Below, in pieces: positions 9,249 to 17,388 of a stretch of DNA of 64,000 bases. Origin of the DNA: Mycobacterium intermedium (GTDB lineage: Bacteria > Actinomycetota > Actinomycetes > Mycobacteriales > Mycobacteriaceae); assembly GCF_002086275.1 (NCBI RefSeq), contig NZ_MVHT01000014.1, positions 1-64,000 of the forward strand. The letters run 5' to 3'. The notes under the pieces are model-generated. The model had not been told where the DNA came from. It made no database searches and saw nothing but the letters and a program-made list of their open reading frames with translations. How positions within the stretch are numbered: position 1 is the stretch's first letter; every line of letters starts with the position of its first letter. The translations under genes and the position numbers were made by a program.

Positions 9249-10327
9249 TGGCTTGAGCCTGCGCTTATCGGTGTACGACGGTGCGCCGCGCGAGATCTGG
9301 ATAGTGAACGGCGCAGCGACGCTGTCATCGACGTCGAGACGATCGGATCGATCGTCTCGAGGCCCGACGGCGAGTCGAAGGGCGGGTCGACGTAGTCGAG
9401 CTCGTCACGCGCCTTGGTGAGGTCGTACACAAAGTCGTGGAGCAAGTGGCTCAGCTGGTACCGCGTCACGATCGGGCGCGGCAGCCGGCCGTACAGGTGC
9501 GTGGCGTCGGCGACGTTCGCGAACGCCCAGGCCGCGCCGCCGGGGATGTAGAAGATCCGCTCCGGCCGCCCGACGCGTCGCAGAGCCGTGGTGAGCAGCT
9601 CCTGCTTGGTCGCGGCGGTCGGGTCGGCGATGTTGAACGCACCCGTCGCGTCGGACTCGATCGCAAGCGCGATCGCCCAGGCCAAGTTGTCGACATGCGT
9701 AAGCGAGATGCGATCGCCGGGCTCGCCGACCATCATCAGCCGCCCGAACCGGAAGCGGCGCAGCAGGCGCGGCAGCAGCGTCGTGTCGCCGGGGCCGTAC
9801 ACCGCGTGCGGGCGCAGGATGATGCTGCGATCGGCGGCCTCCGCCGTCACGAGGTTCTCGGCCTCGCGCTTGGTGCGCCCGTATGCGTTGAGCCAGCGCA
9901 CCTGCTTCGTGTCCTCGCCGTTGGCGGGATCGGCCTCGGCCTCGCGCACGCACGAGTGGTGGGCGCGCGGGTCGTAGACGCTCGCGCTCGAGATGTGGAC
10001 GATGCGCGCCTCGGGCCAGGTCGCGAGCACGTGGCGCGTGCCGTCGACGTTGCCGCGGCGGAACGGCTCGTAGGTGCCCCAGTCGTCGACCATGCCGGCG
10101 CTGTGCACGACGGCGTCGACCTCGGGCGCGTCCTCGAGCGGACCCGCTTCGATGTCCCAGCTGCGATAGCGGGAGCGCTGCGCCTCGGGTATGCGCTCGG
10201 CGGGGCGGCGACCGAAGCGCCACACGTGGTAGCCGGCGCGCTCGAGGTGGTCGGCGGCGCGGCCGCCGATGAAGCCGCTCGCCCCGGTGACCGCGACTCG
10301 CGGCCGGCGCGGTGTATCAGCGGACAT
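9245..10327 (-). CDS. NAD(P)-dependent reductase/epimerase, OleD-like extended SDR
   Basis: 360 residues of the extended SDR/3-beta-HSD type: VAVTGASGFIGG at residues 10-21 (NAD binding), HISSASVYDP, the catalytic YGRTKREAE, then RPHAVYGPGDTTLLPRLLRR. The motif around GPGD and the closing DLTKARDELDY are shared with OleD, which reduces the OleA beta-keto acid to a beta-hydroxy acid; a sugar epimerase is the alternative. With an OleA-like thiolase and OleC-like ligase in the same operon, the OleD reading is favoured. It overlaps the GT2 stop by 11 bases. Confidence 0.78.
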   Translation of the reverse strand: MSADTPRRPRVAVTGASGFIGGRAADHLERAGYHVWRFGRRPAERIPEAQRSRYRSWDIEAGPLEDAPEVDAVVHSAGMVDDWGTYEPFRRGNVDGTRHVLATWPEARIVHISSASVYDPRAHHSCVREAEADPANGEDTKQVRWLNAYGRTKREAENLVTAEAADRSIILRPHAVYGPGDTTLLPRLLRRFRFGRLMMVGEPGDRISLTHVDNLAWAIALAIESDATGAFNIADPTAATKQELLTTALRRVGRPERIFYIPGGAAWAFANVADATHLYGRLPRPIVTRYQLSHLLHDFVYDLTKARDELDYVDPPFDSPSGLETIDPIVSTSMTASLRRSLSRSRAAHRRTPISAGSSQ

Positions 10328-11111
10328 CGACGACCTCGCATCCGCCGCCGTGGTTGAGGTACCAGCGCAGGTTGTTGACGATGCCGTTGCGCGCGGCGCG
10401 GCGGTTGGAGAAACGCACGATCGCGTCCCGGCGGTAGCCGAGCCTGGAGCTCACCTTGCGCACGCGGTTGACTATCTGCTTGTCCTCGTGCACGTCCTCG
10501 ATCTTCGTGCGCGGGAACCCCCCGCACTCGAGGTAGACGGTGCCGCGGATGCCCATGTTGCCGCCGGGCGCGAGGATGAATGGCGCCTGGTAGCCCTCGC
10601 CTTTTCGGTTGTTGTTGGGGCGGATACGCCCGACGAAGCGCACGAGGCCGTAGACAAGCGGGACACTCACCGACGCGCCGAACGGCGCGGTGCCGTCGTC
10701 AAAGCGCGCACGGTAGTTGCCGCCGACGAGGTCGAGCCCGCCGTCGAGCGCGTCGCGCATGCGCGCTGCCCACGTCGGCTCGGGCACGCAGTCGGCATCG
10801 GTGCGCAGGATGAACGTCGCGCCGTGCTTGATGGCATGGCGAAATCCCGTGTCGCACGCCGCGCCGGTGCCCTTCTCTTCCTCGCGGATCACGCGTACGT
10901 CGAGCTCGGGATGGCGCAGGCCCGCGGCCTTCACCTCGGCAGCGGTGTCGTCAGTGCTCGCATTGTCAACGACGAGCACCGTTGGCGAGACATCCTTCTG
11001 TAGGGCGAGCGCGTCGATCGTCGAGCCGATCCACGCCGACTCGTTGTAGGCCGGGACCACGATCCACAGCTCGTTCGCATTGCTCATCGCATTGCTCATC
11101 GCGTAGCTCAT
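10317..11111 (-). CDS. Family 2 glycosyltransferase
   Basis: 264 residues. GT-A fold: ELWIVVPAYNESAWIGSTIDAL, VLVVDNASTDDTAAEV, and the metal-binding DxD in RTDADCVPEP, with ED in TKIEDVHEDKQ as the likely catalytic acidic pair. It probably transfers one sugar to the lipid made by its operon. The N-terminus is odd: MSYAMSNAMSN is encoded by an imperfect 12-base triplication giving three in-frame ATG codons, of which the first (11111) overlaps the ligase stop as ATGA. No membrane segment is evident. Confidence 0.85.
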   Translation of the reverse strand: MSYAMSNAMSNANELWIVVPAYNESAWIGSTIDALALQKDVSPTVLVVDNASTDDTAAEVKAAGLRHPELDVRVIREEEKGTGAACDTGFRHAIKHGATFILRTDADCVPEPTWAARMRDALDGGLDLVGGNYRARFDDGTAPFGASVSVPLVYGLVRFVGRIRPNNNRKGEGYQAPFILAPGGNMGIRGTVYLECGGFPRTKIEDVHEDKQIVNRVRKVSSRLGYRRDAIVRFSNRRAARNGIVNNLRWYLNHGGGCEVVDVR

Positions 11112-12724
11112 CGCATGGCTCCTTCCTGGCTCGCCGCCGCCTGCACGCGCAGCGCCTTGCGGTTGATCTTGTGGCTGCGGCCCGAGCGCGGCAGCTGCCC
11201 GACCACACGGATCTCGTCGGGAAACGCCTGCACGTCAATGCGAGTGTCGCCACTGCGGATACCGCGCTCCACACGCTTGTGCAGCTCGTCGCTGGTGAGC
11301 CCACGCACCGCCGGGTCCGGCTCGACGTAGAGCAGTACGCGCTCGTCGGCGGTCTGGGGATCCGGCACGCCGATGATCGCGCACGCCCCGACACCGTCGA
11401 TGCGGCTGATCGTCGGCTCGTACAGGCCGGGGTAGAGGTTGAACTCGTCGCGGATGAGCATGTCCTTCGCGCGACCCATCAGCACGATCCGGCCCTCGTC
11501 GTCGATGCGCGCAATGTCGCCCGTCCGGTGCCAGTCGACGCGCTCCATGCCGACGTAGCCGAGGAACGTGTTGGGGCCGCGTAGCTCGAGCTCCTCACCC
11601 GCCAAGCGCACCTCGACGCCCGGCACGGGGCGGCCAACGACATCGCCGTCGCCCGACCAAGCGAGCTTCTCGCGCGAGTCGATCCACGCGACCGGGACCA
11701 TCTCGGTCATGGCATACGCGCAGGTGATCTTCATGTCGTCGTTACCGAGCGCGTGCACGCGTTTGAGCACGGTCGAGGTGATCGGCGCGCTGAACAGGAA
11801 CAGGTGCTGGAGTGACTCCGGCAGCTGTCGCCCGGTGCGCTCGCAGTGCAGCGCGACCTTCCACGCCTCGACCGGCAGCAGGAACGCGTGCGTGACGCGG
11901 TGCTCATCGACGTCGTGCAGGAACTTCTCGGGCGTGATTGACAGCGGCGCTACCACGCAACGCAGCCGCTTGAGAGCACCGACCACCAACGTGTGGACGC
12001 TGTGGGTGTAGATGACCGCGTCGGCCGGCAGCTCGAATTCGCTGAGCAGCATCCGCACCGCGCCGGTGATCGAGCGGCCGGTGTGCTGCACGCCCTTGGG
12101 CATGCCGGTCGTGCCGGAGGTGAAGATCACCATGCTCGGCGCGTCGGGCTCGATGCTCGCAGGCAACGCCGCGGACTCGCCGGCCGACTCCTGCACGAGC
12201 TTGTGCAGCGCGAGCGAGCGCGGTACGAGTCCTGGCACACGCCAGCCGACGCGCACGTGCTGGCCGGGCACCTTCGCCAGGCGCGGCAGCTCGAGCCCGG
12301 CGCGACGCAGGTGTATCCGCAGCGGCGTACGCGCGCTCGCCGCGTAAAGCAGCGACTCGGCGACGACCCAGCTCGGGCGCAGCAACTCGAGGCGCCGCGC
12401 GAACAGCTCGTTGCCGGCACCCGGATCCACGAACGTGACGACGGCGCCGTTGCGCATCGCGGCCAGCAGCAGCACGAGCGCGTCGATGCCGGGGCGCACG
12501 CAGAACAGGATCACGTCGCCGGGGCGCATCCTGCGCCGGCTGAACGCGTGCGCGGTGCGCTCGACCTGGTCAGCGAGCGTCGCGCCGGTGAGACGGCGGT
12601 CGCCCTGCACGAGCAGTTCGCGCTCGCCACTCGCGCGGGCGCGCTCAACGACCGCGTCGACCATCTTGGCGAGGTCGCCGCTCGTGAGCGCGACGTCGAG
12701 CGTGTCGGTCGGGATCGTCGTCAC
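11108..12724 (-). CDS. AMP-dependent acyl ligase, OleC-like
   Basis: 538 residues of the ANL superfamily: FTSGTTGMPKGVQH (P-loop), CAYAMTEMVP, HRTGDIARIDDEGRIVLMGRAKDML, then RSGRSHKINRKAL, where a lysine in the usual place completes the active site. OleC enzymes adenylate beta-hydroxy acids and close them to beta-lactones; a fatty acyl-CoA or acyl-ACP ligase is the alternative. Start: the GTG at 12724 overlaps the P450 stop as GTGA and gives a normal-length protein. A longer frame to 13153 is only the antisense-like GC-rich shadow of the P450. Confidence 0.82.
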   Translation of the reverse strand: MTTIPTDTLDVALTSGDLAKMVDAVVERARASGERELLVQGDRRLTGATLADQVERTAHAFSRRRMRPGDVILFCVRPGIDALVLLLAAMRNGAVVTFVDPGAGNELFARRLELLRPSWVVAESLLYAASARTPLRIHLRRAGLELPRLAKVPGQHVRVGWRVPGLVPRSLALHKLVQESAGESAALPASIEPDAPSMVIFTSGTTGMPKGVQHTGRSITGAVRMLLSEFELPADAVIYTHSVHTLVVGALKRLRCVVAPLSITPEKFLHDVDEHRVTHAFLLPVEAWKVALHCERTGRQLPESLQHLFLFSAPITSTVLKRVHALGNDDMKITCAYAMTEMVPVAWIDSREKLAWSGDGDVVGRPVPGVEVRLAGEELELRGPNTFLGYVGMERVDWHRTGDIARIDDEGRIVLMGRAKDMLIRDEFNLYPGLYEPTISRIDGVGACAIIGVPDPQTADERVLLYVEPDPAVRGLTSDELHKRVERGIRSGDTRIDVQAFPDEIRVVGQLPRSGRSHKINRKALRVQAAASQEGAMR

Positions 12725-13959
12725 TGCCCAGCCTCCTTCATGCGGATCACGAGCCGCTCGTAGGTGGGCAGCAGCACGCCGCGTGCGGCGCGGCGGTCGA
12801 CGACCTCCACCTCGTCCTCGAGGCGCATGATCGCCTCGAGCACCATCGACAGCTCGCGCTTGGCGAGGTTGAAGCCGAGGCAGAAGTGGGGACCGGCGCC
12901 GAACCACAGGTGGCGCAGCGGGCGCGGCATATCGCGACCTATGTCGAAGTGGTCGGCGTCGGCGATCACGCGTGGGTCGCGGCACGCGTTGGTCATGAAC
13001 CCGAGCAGTAGCCGGTTCGCCTTGAGCTGCACGCCGCACAGCTCGTGGTCGCGTGCGATCGTGCGCGTGAATGCCGGTACCGGCGTCACGACGCGCAGGC
13101 CCTCGTCGATCGCGCCGTCGAGCAGCCCCGGGTCTTGGCGCAGCCGCGTCCACTGTCCGGTGTCGCAGAGCAGCGCGACGAGGCGGCCGATCGCGGTCGA
13201 CGTCGTCTCGGTGCCGGCGAGCATAAGGATGCCGATGACGCCGCGCGCCTCGTCGAGCGAGAGCCCGATCTCGCGCATGCGTCCGGGGATCGTGTCGGGG
13301 CTGCCGCTGCGATACGCCTGGTCAGTGCCATCGACGAGGCGCGCGAACAGCTCGCGTGCCTGCTTCACCTTGCGCTCGTTGAGCCGCCGCACGCGCAGCG
13401 GCACGAGCGCGGTGAGCTGCGCGCCGACGTCGTGCAGCTCGAGCGCGCGTCGTTCGAGCGCGTCGCCCTCGAGCTCCATGCCGGTCAGGTGGCAGAGCAG
13501 CGTGCCGGTGAACACGCGCGCGAAACGGGCGACGTCCACCTCGCGACCGGCGGCGAGGTCGTCGTGCAGGCCGGTCGCGAGCTGGCCGAGCACCTGGTCG
13601 GTCACCGCCCGCACGTACTTCGGCGTGAACAGGTCCTGCAACTTGCGGCGCAGCGAGATGTGCGGGGGACCGTCCATGTTGAGCAGCGCGTACTCACCCA
13701 GCACCTGCGTCATGAGGACGCCCGTGCTCGCCGGCCCGGTCTTCGTGTAGGTCTTGCCGTCGAGCAGGATCTCGCGCGTCACCTCCGCGCCACTGACGAC
13801 ATATCCCAGGCCGGGCATGTGCCAGACGTCGGGATGGCGCTTCATCGCCCACTTAGAGATCGCCCAGCCGAGTGGCTGCGCGGCGATGAAGAGCTTGCGT
13901 TCGTTGCGCTGCGCGAGCGCGGCGCCGGTGTCCCAGGTCTCCTGGGTCATCGTGCTCAT
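12721..13959 (-). CDS. Cytochrome P450
   Basis: 412 residues. Heme loop FGAGPHFCLGFNLAKRE with the Cys ligand, I-helix oxygen-activation motif LAGTETTSTA, and ExxR (DEGLR) are all present. Soluble bacterial class; ferredoxin and reductase partners are not in this window. In this operon it likely hydroxylates the acyl chain before or after condensation (inference), which would give the GT2 a site to glycosylate. ATG 13959 overlaps the thiolase stop as ATGA and gives MSTMTQETWDT; the upstream extension to 14010 is not needed. Confidence 0.92.
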   Translation of the reverse strand: MSTMTQETWDTGAALAQRNERKLFIAAQPLGWAISKWAMKRHPDVWHMPGLGYVVSGAEVTREILLDGKTYTKTGPASTGVLMTQVLGEYALLNMDGPPHISLRRKLQDLFTPKYVRAVTDQVLGQLATGLHDDLAAGREVDVARFARVFTGTLLCHLTGMELEGDALERRALELHDVGAQLTALVPLRVRRLNERKVKQARELFARLVDGTDQAYRSGSPDTIPGRMREIGLSLDEARGVIGILMLAGTETTSTAIGRLVALLCDTGQWTRLRQDPGLLDGAIDEGLRVVTPVPAFTRTIARDHELCGVQLKANRLLLGFMTNACRDPRVIADADHFDIGRDMPRPLRHLWFGAGPHFCLGFNLAKRELSMVLEAIMRLEDEVEVVDRRAARGVLLPTYERLVIRMKEAGQ

Positions 13960-15071
13960 AGCCGGGTCGCCATCACGCCGACGCTGATGCCTGCCGCGAG
14001 GCCGATCCACAGCACGTTCGATCCACGCTCGGCGCGACCGTCGTCGATCGCGCGGCCGAGCTGCAGCGGCATCGTCGCGCTTGCGACGTTGCCGAGCGTG
14101 TCGATCGTGCGCACGATCTTCGACTCGGGCACCCCGCTGATCGTCAGGAACAGGTCGAGGAACGGGCCGGTCACCTGGTGGAAGATGACGACGTCGTAGT
14201 CGTCGAACGAGGTCTTCGTGCGCTCAAAGCAGTCGAAAAGGATCTGCGGGCCGAGTTCGAGGAACGCGTCGCGCAGCGAATTGCCGTCGCCCGAGAAATA
14301 GGTGTACTCGGGATCGCGCGGATGCATCGTGCCGCCCGCACGCAGCGTGCAGATCTCCCAGTGGCGGCTCGCCGCCTGGAAGTCGAGGTAGCGGATACCC
14401 GTGCCGTCGCTGCGCCCCTCGAGCACCATCGCCGCACCGGCGTCGCCGAACGTGTAGCCGGCGAACGACCTCTTCATTTGCTCCTCGTCCTTGAGCTCCC
14501 AGCGGATCGCCTCGCTCGGCGCCTCGCCGGTGCACACCAGGACCTTCTCGTACTGCCCGGTGCGGATGAGCCCGTCGGCGACCTGCATGCCGTTCATGAA
14601 CGAGTTGCACGCGTTCTTTACGTCGAACACCATCGCGCCGTCCGCGCCGAGCTTGTAGCTGACGAGGTGCGCCGTCGCCGGCTCCACGAGGTCCTGGCTC
14701 GACGAGGCGAAGATGATGAGGTCGATCTCGTCGATCGAGGCGCCGGCCTGCTCGAGCGCGCGCTCGGCGGCACGCACCGCCATGTCGCTTGCGTTCTCGT
14801 GCGGCAGCTTGTAGCGGCGCTCGCGCACGCCGGTGCGCTCGGTCACCACGCCCGGACGCGGAGCGAAGTTGTGCATGTGGCTCGCCTCGGTGATGCGCCG
14901 CTCCACCTCCTCGGAGGTCACCACTTGGTCCGGCACCCAAGAGCCCACGCCCGCGATCGCTGCACGAACGGCGGGCCGCGCCGAGCGCGTGATCGTCGGC
15001 CGTGGGACCCGGTGCAGTTTGTCCGTCGCCGCCACGTCCATGAGCGCCGGCACAGCCATCACAACCGACAT
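13956..15071 (-). CDS. Thiolase-fold ketosynthase III, OleA-like
   Basis: 371 residues. The KAS III triad is present: Cys155 in VKNACNSFMNGM, His298 in IFHQVTGP and Asn328 in DTLGNVASATMP. Glu130 in LVEPATA matches the catalytic glutamate position of OleA, which deprotonates a second acyl-CoA for head-to-head Claisen condensation; FabH enzymes lack a glutamate there. The FMNGM context also resembles OleA. Start ATG 15071 has GGAGGAGG seven bases upstream. First gene of the operon; an AT-richer region (about 15120-15210) upstream is the likely promoter. The GC-rich codon use contrasts with the flanks, suggesting transfer. Confidence 0.85.
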   Translation of the reverse strand: MSVVMAVPALMDVAATDKLHRVPRPTITRSARPAVRAAIAGVGSWVPDQVVTSEEVERRITEASHMHNFAPRPGVVTERTGVRERRYKLPHENASDMAVRAAERALEQAGASIDEIDLIIFASSSQDLVEPATAHLVSYKLGADGAMVFDVKNACNSFMNGMQVADGLIRTGQYEKVLVCTGEAPSEAIRWELKDEEQMKRSFAGYTFGDAGAAMVLEGRSDGTGIRYLDFQAASRHWEICTLRAGGTMHPRDPEYTYFSGDGNSLRDAFLELGPQILFDCFERTKTSFDDYDVVIFHQVTGPFLDLFLTISGVPESKIVRTIDTLGNVASATMPLQLGRAIDDGRAERGSNVLWIGLAAGISVGVMATRL

Positions 15072-15680
15072 ATCAGCCTCCTCCTGCCGGGTCACCTGTT
15101 CCTTGAAGCGACCTCATCACTAGATTGTGGGCGTGTTGTTCACTCTAGAGCTTCTTGTTCCATTTCTGCAACTATTAAAACTATTTCCGGGTCTCTTAGC
15201 CGTAAATAGAATCGAGGTGCAACGGACGAGTACGGTCCATCGGTGGTGGTTGGTGCGTTTACCGGCGATCGGCGAGGGGAGGGCCCTACACGTCTCAATC
15301 GGAGATAGACGACGCCTGGGAGCGGTTTGAGCTGCGTTCAGCCCACGCTCATGTGACCACCCGATTGGCAGTGGTGAAGTCCGCCGACCGGGCCCGCCAG
15401 GAGCGGTGGAGCGGTTCATGTTTCGCGGCTTGCCGTCGTGGCTGGAATTGGAATCGGTGGTCGGAGACCCGGCAACTGCGGTCTGACAGCACCTGGTGTA
15501 ACTGGCTGACTATTCTGCGGCGCACGGTGACTGGCCTACACAGTTCCCGCCTGATCTGACCGCTTCCGTCCCAGCGCAGTACGGGGCCATCACGACCTGT
15601 TCCACGGCGTCATAGTTTCGCGGGTCCGTCCGAAGCCGCAGGCGAGGGCGCATCGGGTGCCTGCCGAACACGACGACTTT

Positions 15681-15708
15681 ACTTGACATAATGTCGCTTA
15701 TCGGCACA
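15681..15708. other. dif-like XerC/XerD recombination site
   Basis: Left arm ACTTGACATAA (15681-15691), six-base centre TGTCGC, right arm TTATCGGCACA (15698-15708): the exact 11-6-11 layout of bacterial dif sites. Compared by hand with the E. coli site in the same orientation (ATTTAACATAA / TTATGCGCACC), 9 of 11 and 8 of 11 arm positions agree, including the invariant inner CATAA/TTAT. It may be the chromosome-dimer resolution site or an integration scar of an element that uses XerCD. The centre differs from the common TGTACA/TATACA type. Confidence 0.55.
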
Positions 15709-15963
15709 AAGGGTAAAACGAGGTGGGCCGGCTCGGTGGTGCCACAACCACATTCGAGCAGCCCACAGTCGCTTCCACAGTGACAGCCATCTCCTTCGGT
15801 GCCGCTGCGCGCACAGTATGTACGCCGCACTACGGCGTGGCGACCTCGCCACTGACAGCGACCCGGACCGCCCGGCACTTCCCGTGACTGCAACCACGGC
15901 GGGTGCGCAAGGCCCAGCTGCCTAGGGCGCCTAAGCCCCGCTCTCCGCACGCCACGCACAATA

Positions 15964-15993
15964 CGTCACTGTGACGAATTGTTTCGTGCCGCA
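15964..15993 (+). repeat. Copy 1 of palindromic repeat
   Basis: CGTCAC-T-GTGACGAA, seven bases, then GTGCCGCA. The first part is a perfect 6-bp inverted repeat around one base. It matches copies at 16203 and 20018 in motif, spacing and orientation. Confidence 0.75.
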
Positions 15994-16202
15994 GGCGTTG
16001 TCGACTACGCCACGCGCGGTGCGATCGTCGGCGCGCACTGTCGCCAGCGAAATCGATGCCGTGTGGTTGGTCACCGCGTATTTGAAGCTGGCGTATTGGG
16101 CACAGCTTGTGACGAAGCCGGTCTAGCGCATTCCGTGTAACAACAGGGCCCTGCCGTCCATTGTCCCCCGTACCTGGACGCCACGTAACCGCGTCCCGCA
16201 TT

Positions 16203-16232
16203 CGTCACAGTGACGAAAAATACTGTGCCGCA
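16203..16232 (+). repeat. Copy 2 of palindromic repeat
   Basis: CGTCAC-A-GTGACGAA, seven bases, then GTGCCGCA. It lies 110 bases beyond the arsR stop, at one edge of the arsenic island. Confidence 0.75.
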
Positions 16233-16343
16233 ATCGCTTCGATTAGGCCTGCCGCAACGGCTTTGACTCTGCAGATTTGGCGGGAAAGACCGAGAAGGCA
16301 TCGCCAAAAGCGCAGAGTCAACGGCGCTGATCCAGTCTCCGAA

Positions 16344-16703
16344 CTACGAACAACACGTTGGGTCGAGCACCACGCACAACGCCCGCAGGGACTCCGCCCG
16401 CGGCCGGTGATAGACGTTCATGCCGCGCCGATCGGAGATGACGAGGCCGGCTTTGCGTAGTTGACCGAGATGGTGGCTGACGGTGGACTCCGAGATCCCC
16501 AGCACGCCGGCCAGGTCCCCACTCGTCTTCTCGCGGTCGGCTGAGCTGAACAGATAGGACATGATCTTCACCCGCACCGGGTCGGCGATCGCCTTGAGTC
16601 GCATCGCGACGGCAAGAGCATCCTCATCGCTGATCGGCCCAGCCGCCACTGGTGCACAGCACACCGGTGCGGACATATCGATCACAGGCAAGGACTTCGG
16701 CAT
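16344..16703 (-). CDS. arsR: ArsR/SmtB-family arsenite-responsive repressor
   Basis: 119 residues. Winged helix with recognition segment GVLGISESTVSHHLGQLRKAGLV and wing SDRRGMNVYHRP. Cysteine pairs sit near the N-terminus (APVCCAPV, residues 15-16) and at the C-terminus (DPTCCS), the likely As(III) sensor thiols. Transcribed divergently from cadI; between them lie two inverted copies of a near-palindrome (TTGACATATATCAA) that should be its operators. Metalloid binding would release the repressor and induce both directions. Confidence 0.93.
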   Translation of the reverse strand: MPKSLPVIDMSAPVCCAPVAAGPISDEDALAVAMRLKAIADPVRVKIMSYLFSSADREKTSGDLAGVLGISESTVSHHLGQLRKAGLVISDRRGMNVYHRPRAESLRALCVVLDPTCCS

Positions 16704-16724
16704 GGCTCCATCCTGCCACGGTTC

Positions 16725-16783
16725 TTGACATATATCAAAAAGGTGGCATCCTGATGTTGACGCGTCATTTCGATATATGTCTC
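16725..16783. promoter_or_regulatory. Divergent arsR/cadI promoter with two ArsR operators
   Basis: Site 1, TTGACATATATCAA at 16725-16738, and site 2, TCGATATATGTCTC at 16770-16783, are inverted versions of one AT-rich near-palindrome in otherwise GC-rich DNA. Site 1 also contains a TTGACA -35 for cadI. This layout is typical of ArsR autoregulation. Confidence 0.7.
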
Positions 16784-16804
16784 ATCTGCGTCAGGAGGTC
16801 CACC

Positions 16805-17275
16805 ATGTCCCGTGTTCAACTCGCCCTCAACGTCGATGATCTCGACGAGGCGATCACGTTCTACTCAAAGCTGTTCAACACCGCTCCGGCGAAGGTGAAG
16901 CCGGGCTACGCCAACTTCGCCGTCACGGCACCCCCGTTGAAGCTGGTGCTGCTGGAAAACCCCGGTCAGGGTGGCACCATCAACCACCTCGGCGTCGAGG
17001 TTGAATCCAGTGAACAGGTGCAGGCCGAGATCGTGCGACTCTCCGGCGAGGGGCTGTTCACCGCGGAGGAGATCGGCACCACGTGTTGCTTTGCCACCCA
17101 AGACAAGGTCTGGGTGACCGGCCCGGCCGGCGAGAAGTGGGAGGTCTACACCGTGCTGGCCGATTCCGACATCTTCGGCGCCAGCCCGCAGCGGCCCGGT
17201 GACAGCGACGACGCCGTGTGCTGCGGCGGATCGTCCAAGGGTGCAGAGACCGCTACAGCAGCGTCGTGCTGCTGA
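16805..17275 (+). CDS. cadI: CadI/ArsI-type VOC-fold protein (metalloid-induced, possible C-As lyase)
   Basis: 156 residues. Vicinal oxygen chelate fold (RVQLALNVDDLDEAITFYSKLF ... INHLGVEVES ... WEVYTVLAD). The vicinal cysteine pair in GTTCCFATQDK matches the arsenical-binding loop of ArsI lyases, and His/Glu in NHLGVEVE and KWEVY are candidate metal ligands. Further Cys pairs (AVCCGG, ASCC) form a cysteine-rich tail. Mycobacterial CadI is cadmium/arsenic-induced. ATG 16805 has AGGAGG upstream. First gene of the rightward ars operon. Confidence 0.9.
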   Translation: MSRVQLALNVDDLDEAITFYSKLFNTAPAKVKPGYANFAVTAPPLKLVLLENPGQGGTINHLGVEVESSEQVQAEIVRLSGEGLFTAEEIGTTCCFATQDKVWVTGPAGEKWEVYTVLADSDIFGASPQRPGDSDDAVCCGGSSKGAETATAASCC

Positions 17276-17388
17276 GGCTCGCGTGCCCACAATTCCGGGG
17301 TGGGCGTCCCCGATGCCCACCCCGGATTTGCGGGCACAAATACCCGTTGGCGCGCGGCCCGCGTGCCCGGTACGCAGACCTGGAGAAC

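Larger units (their letters stand above)
15072..16343. other. Gene-poor gap of about 1.27 kb with dif-like site and two repeats
   Basis: No open frame here shows family similarity. The first 150 bases are AT-rich and probably hold the promoter of the leftward operon (a TTGCAC-type -35 near 15220 on the minus strand is possible). The rest contains the dif-like 28-bp site at 15681-15708 and the first two copies of the CGTCAC-N-GTGACGAA repeat. It is bounded by the foreign-looking operon on one side and the arsenic island on the other. Confidence 0.6.

Noticed and set aside
9405-10527. Long Arg/Ala-rich frames overlapping the reductase and GT2 genes
   Set aside because: Typical of very high GC DNA; the chosen frames have catalytic motifs and overlapping start/stop codons.
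12725-13153. N-terminal extension of the OleC-like ligase
   Set aside because: Arg/Ala-rich shadow of the P450 gene; GTG 12724 gives the normal ligase length and a GTGA overlap.
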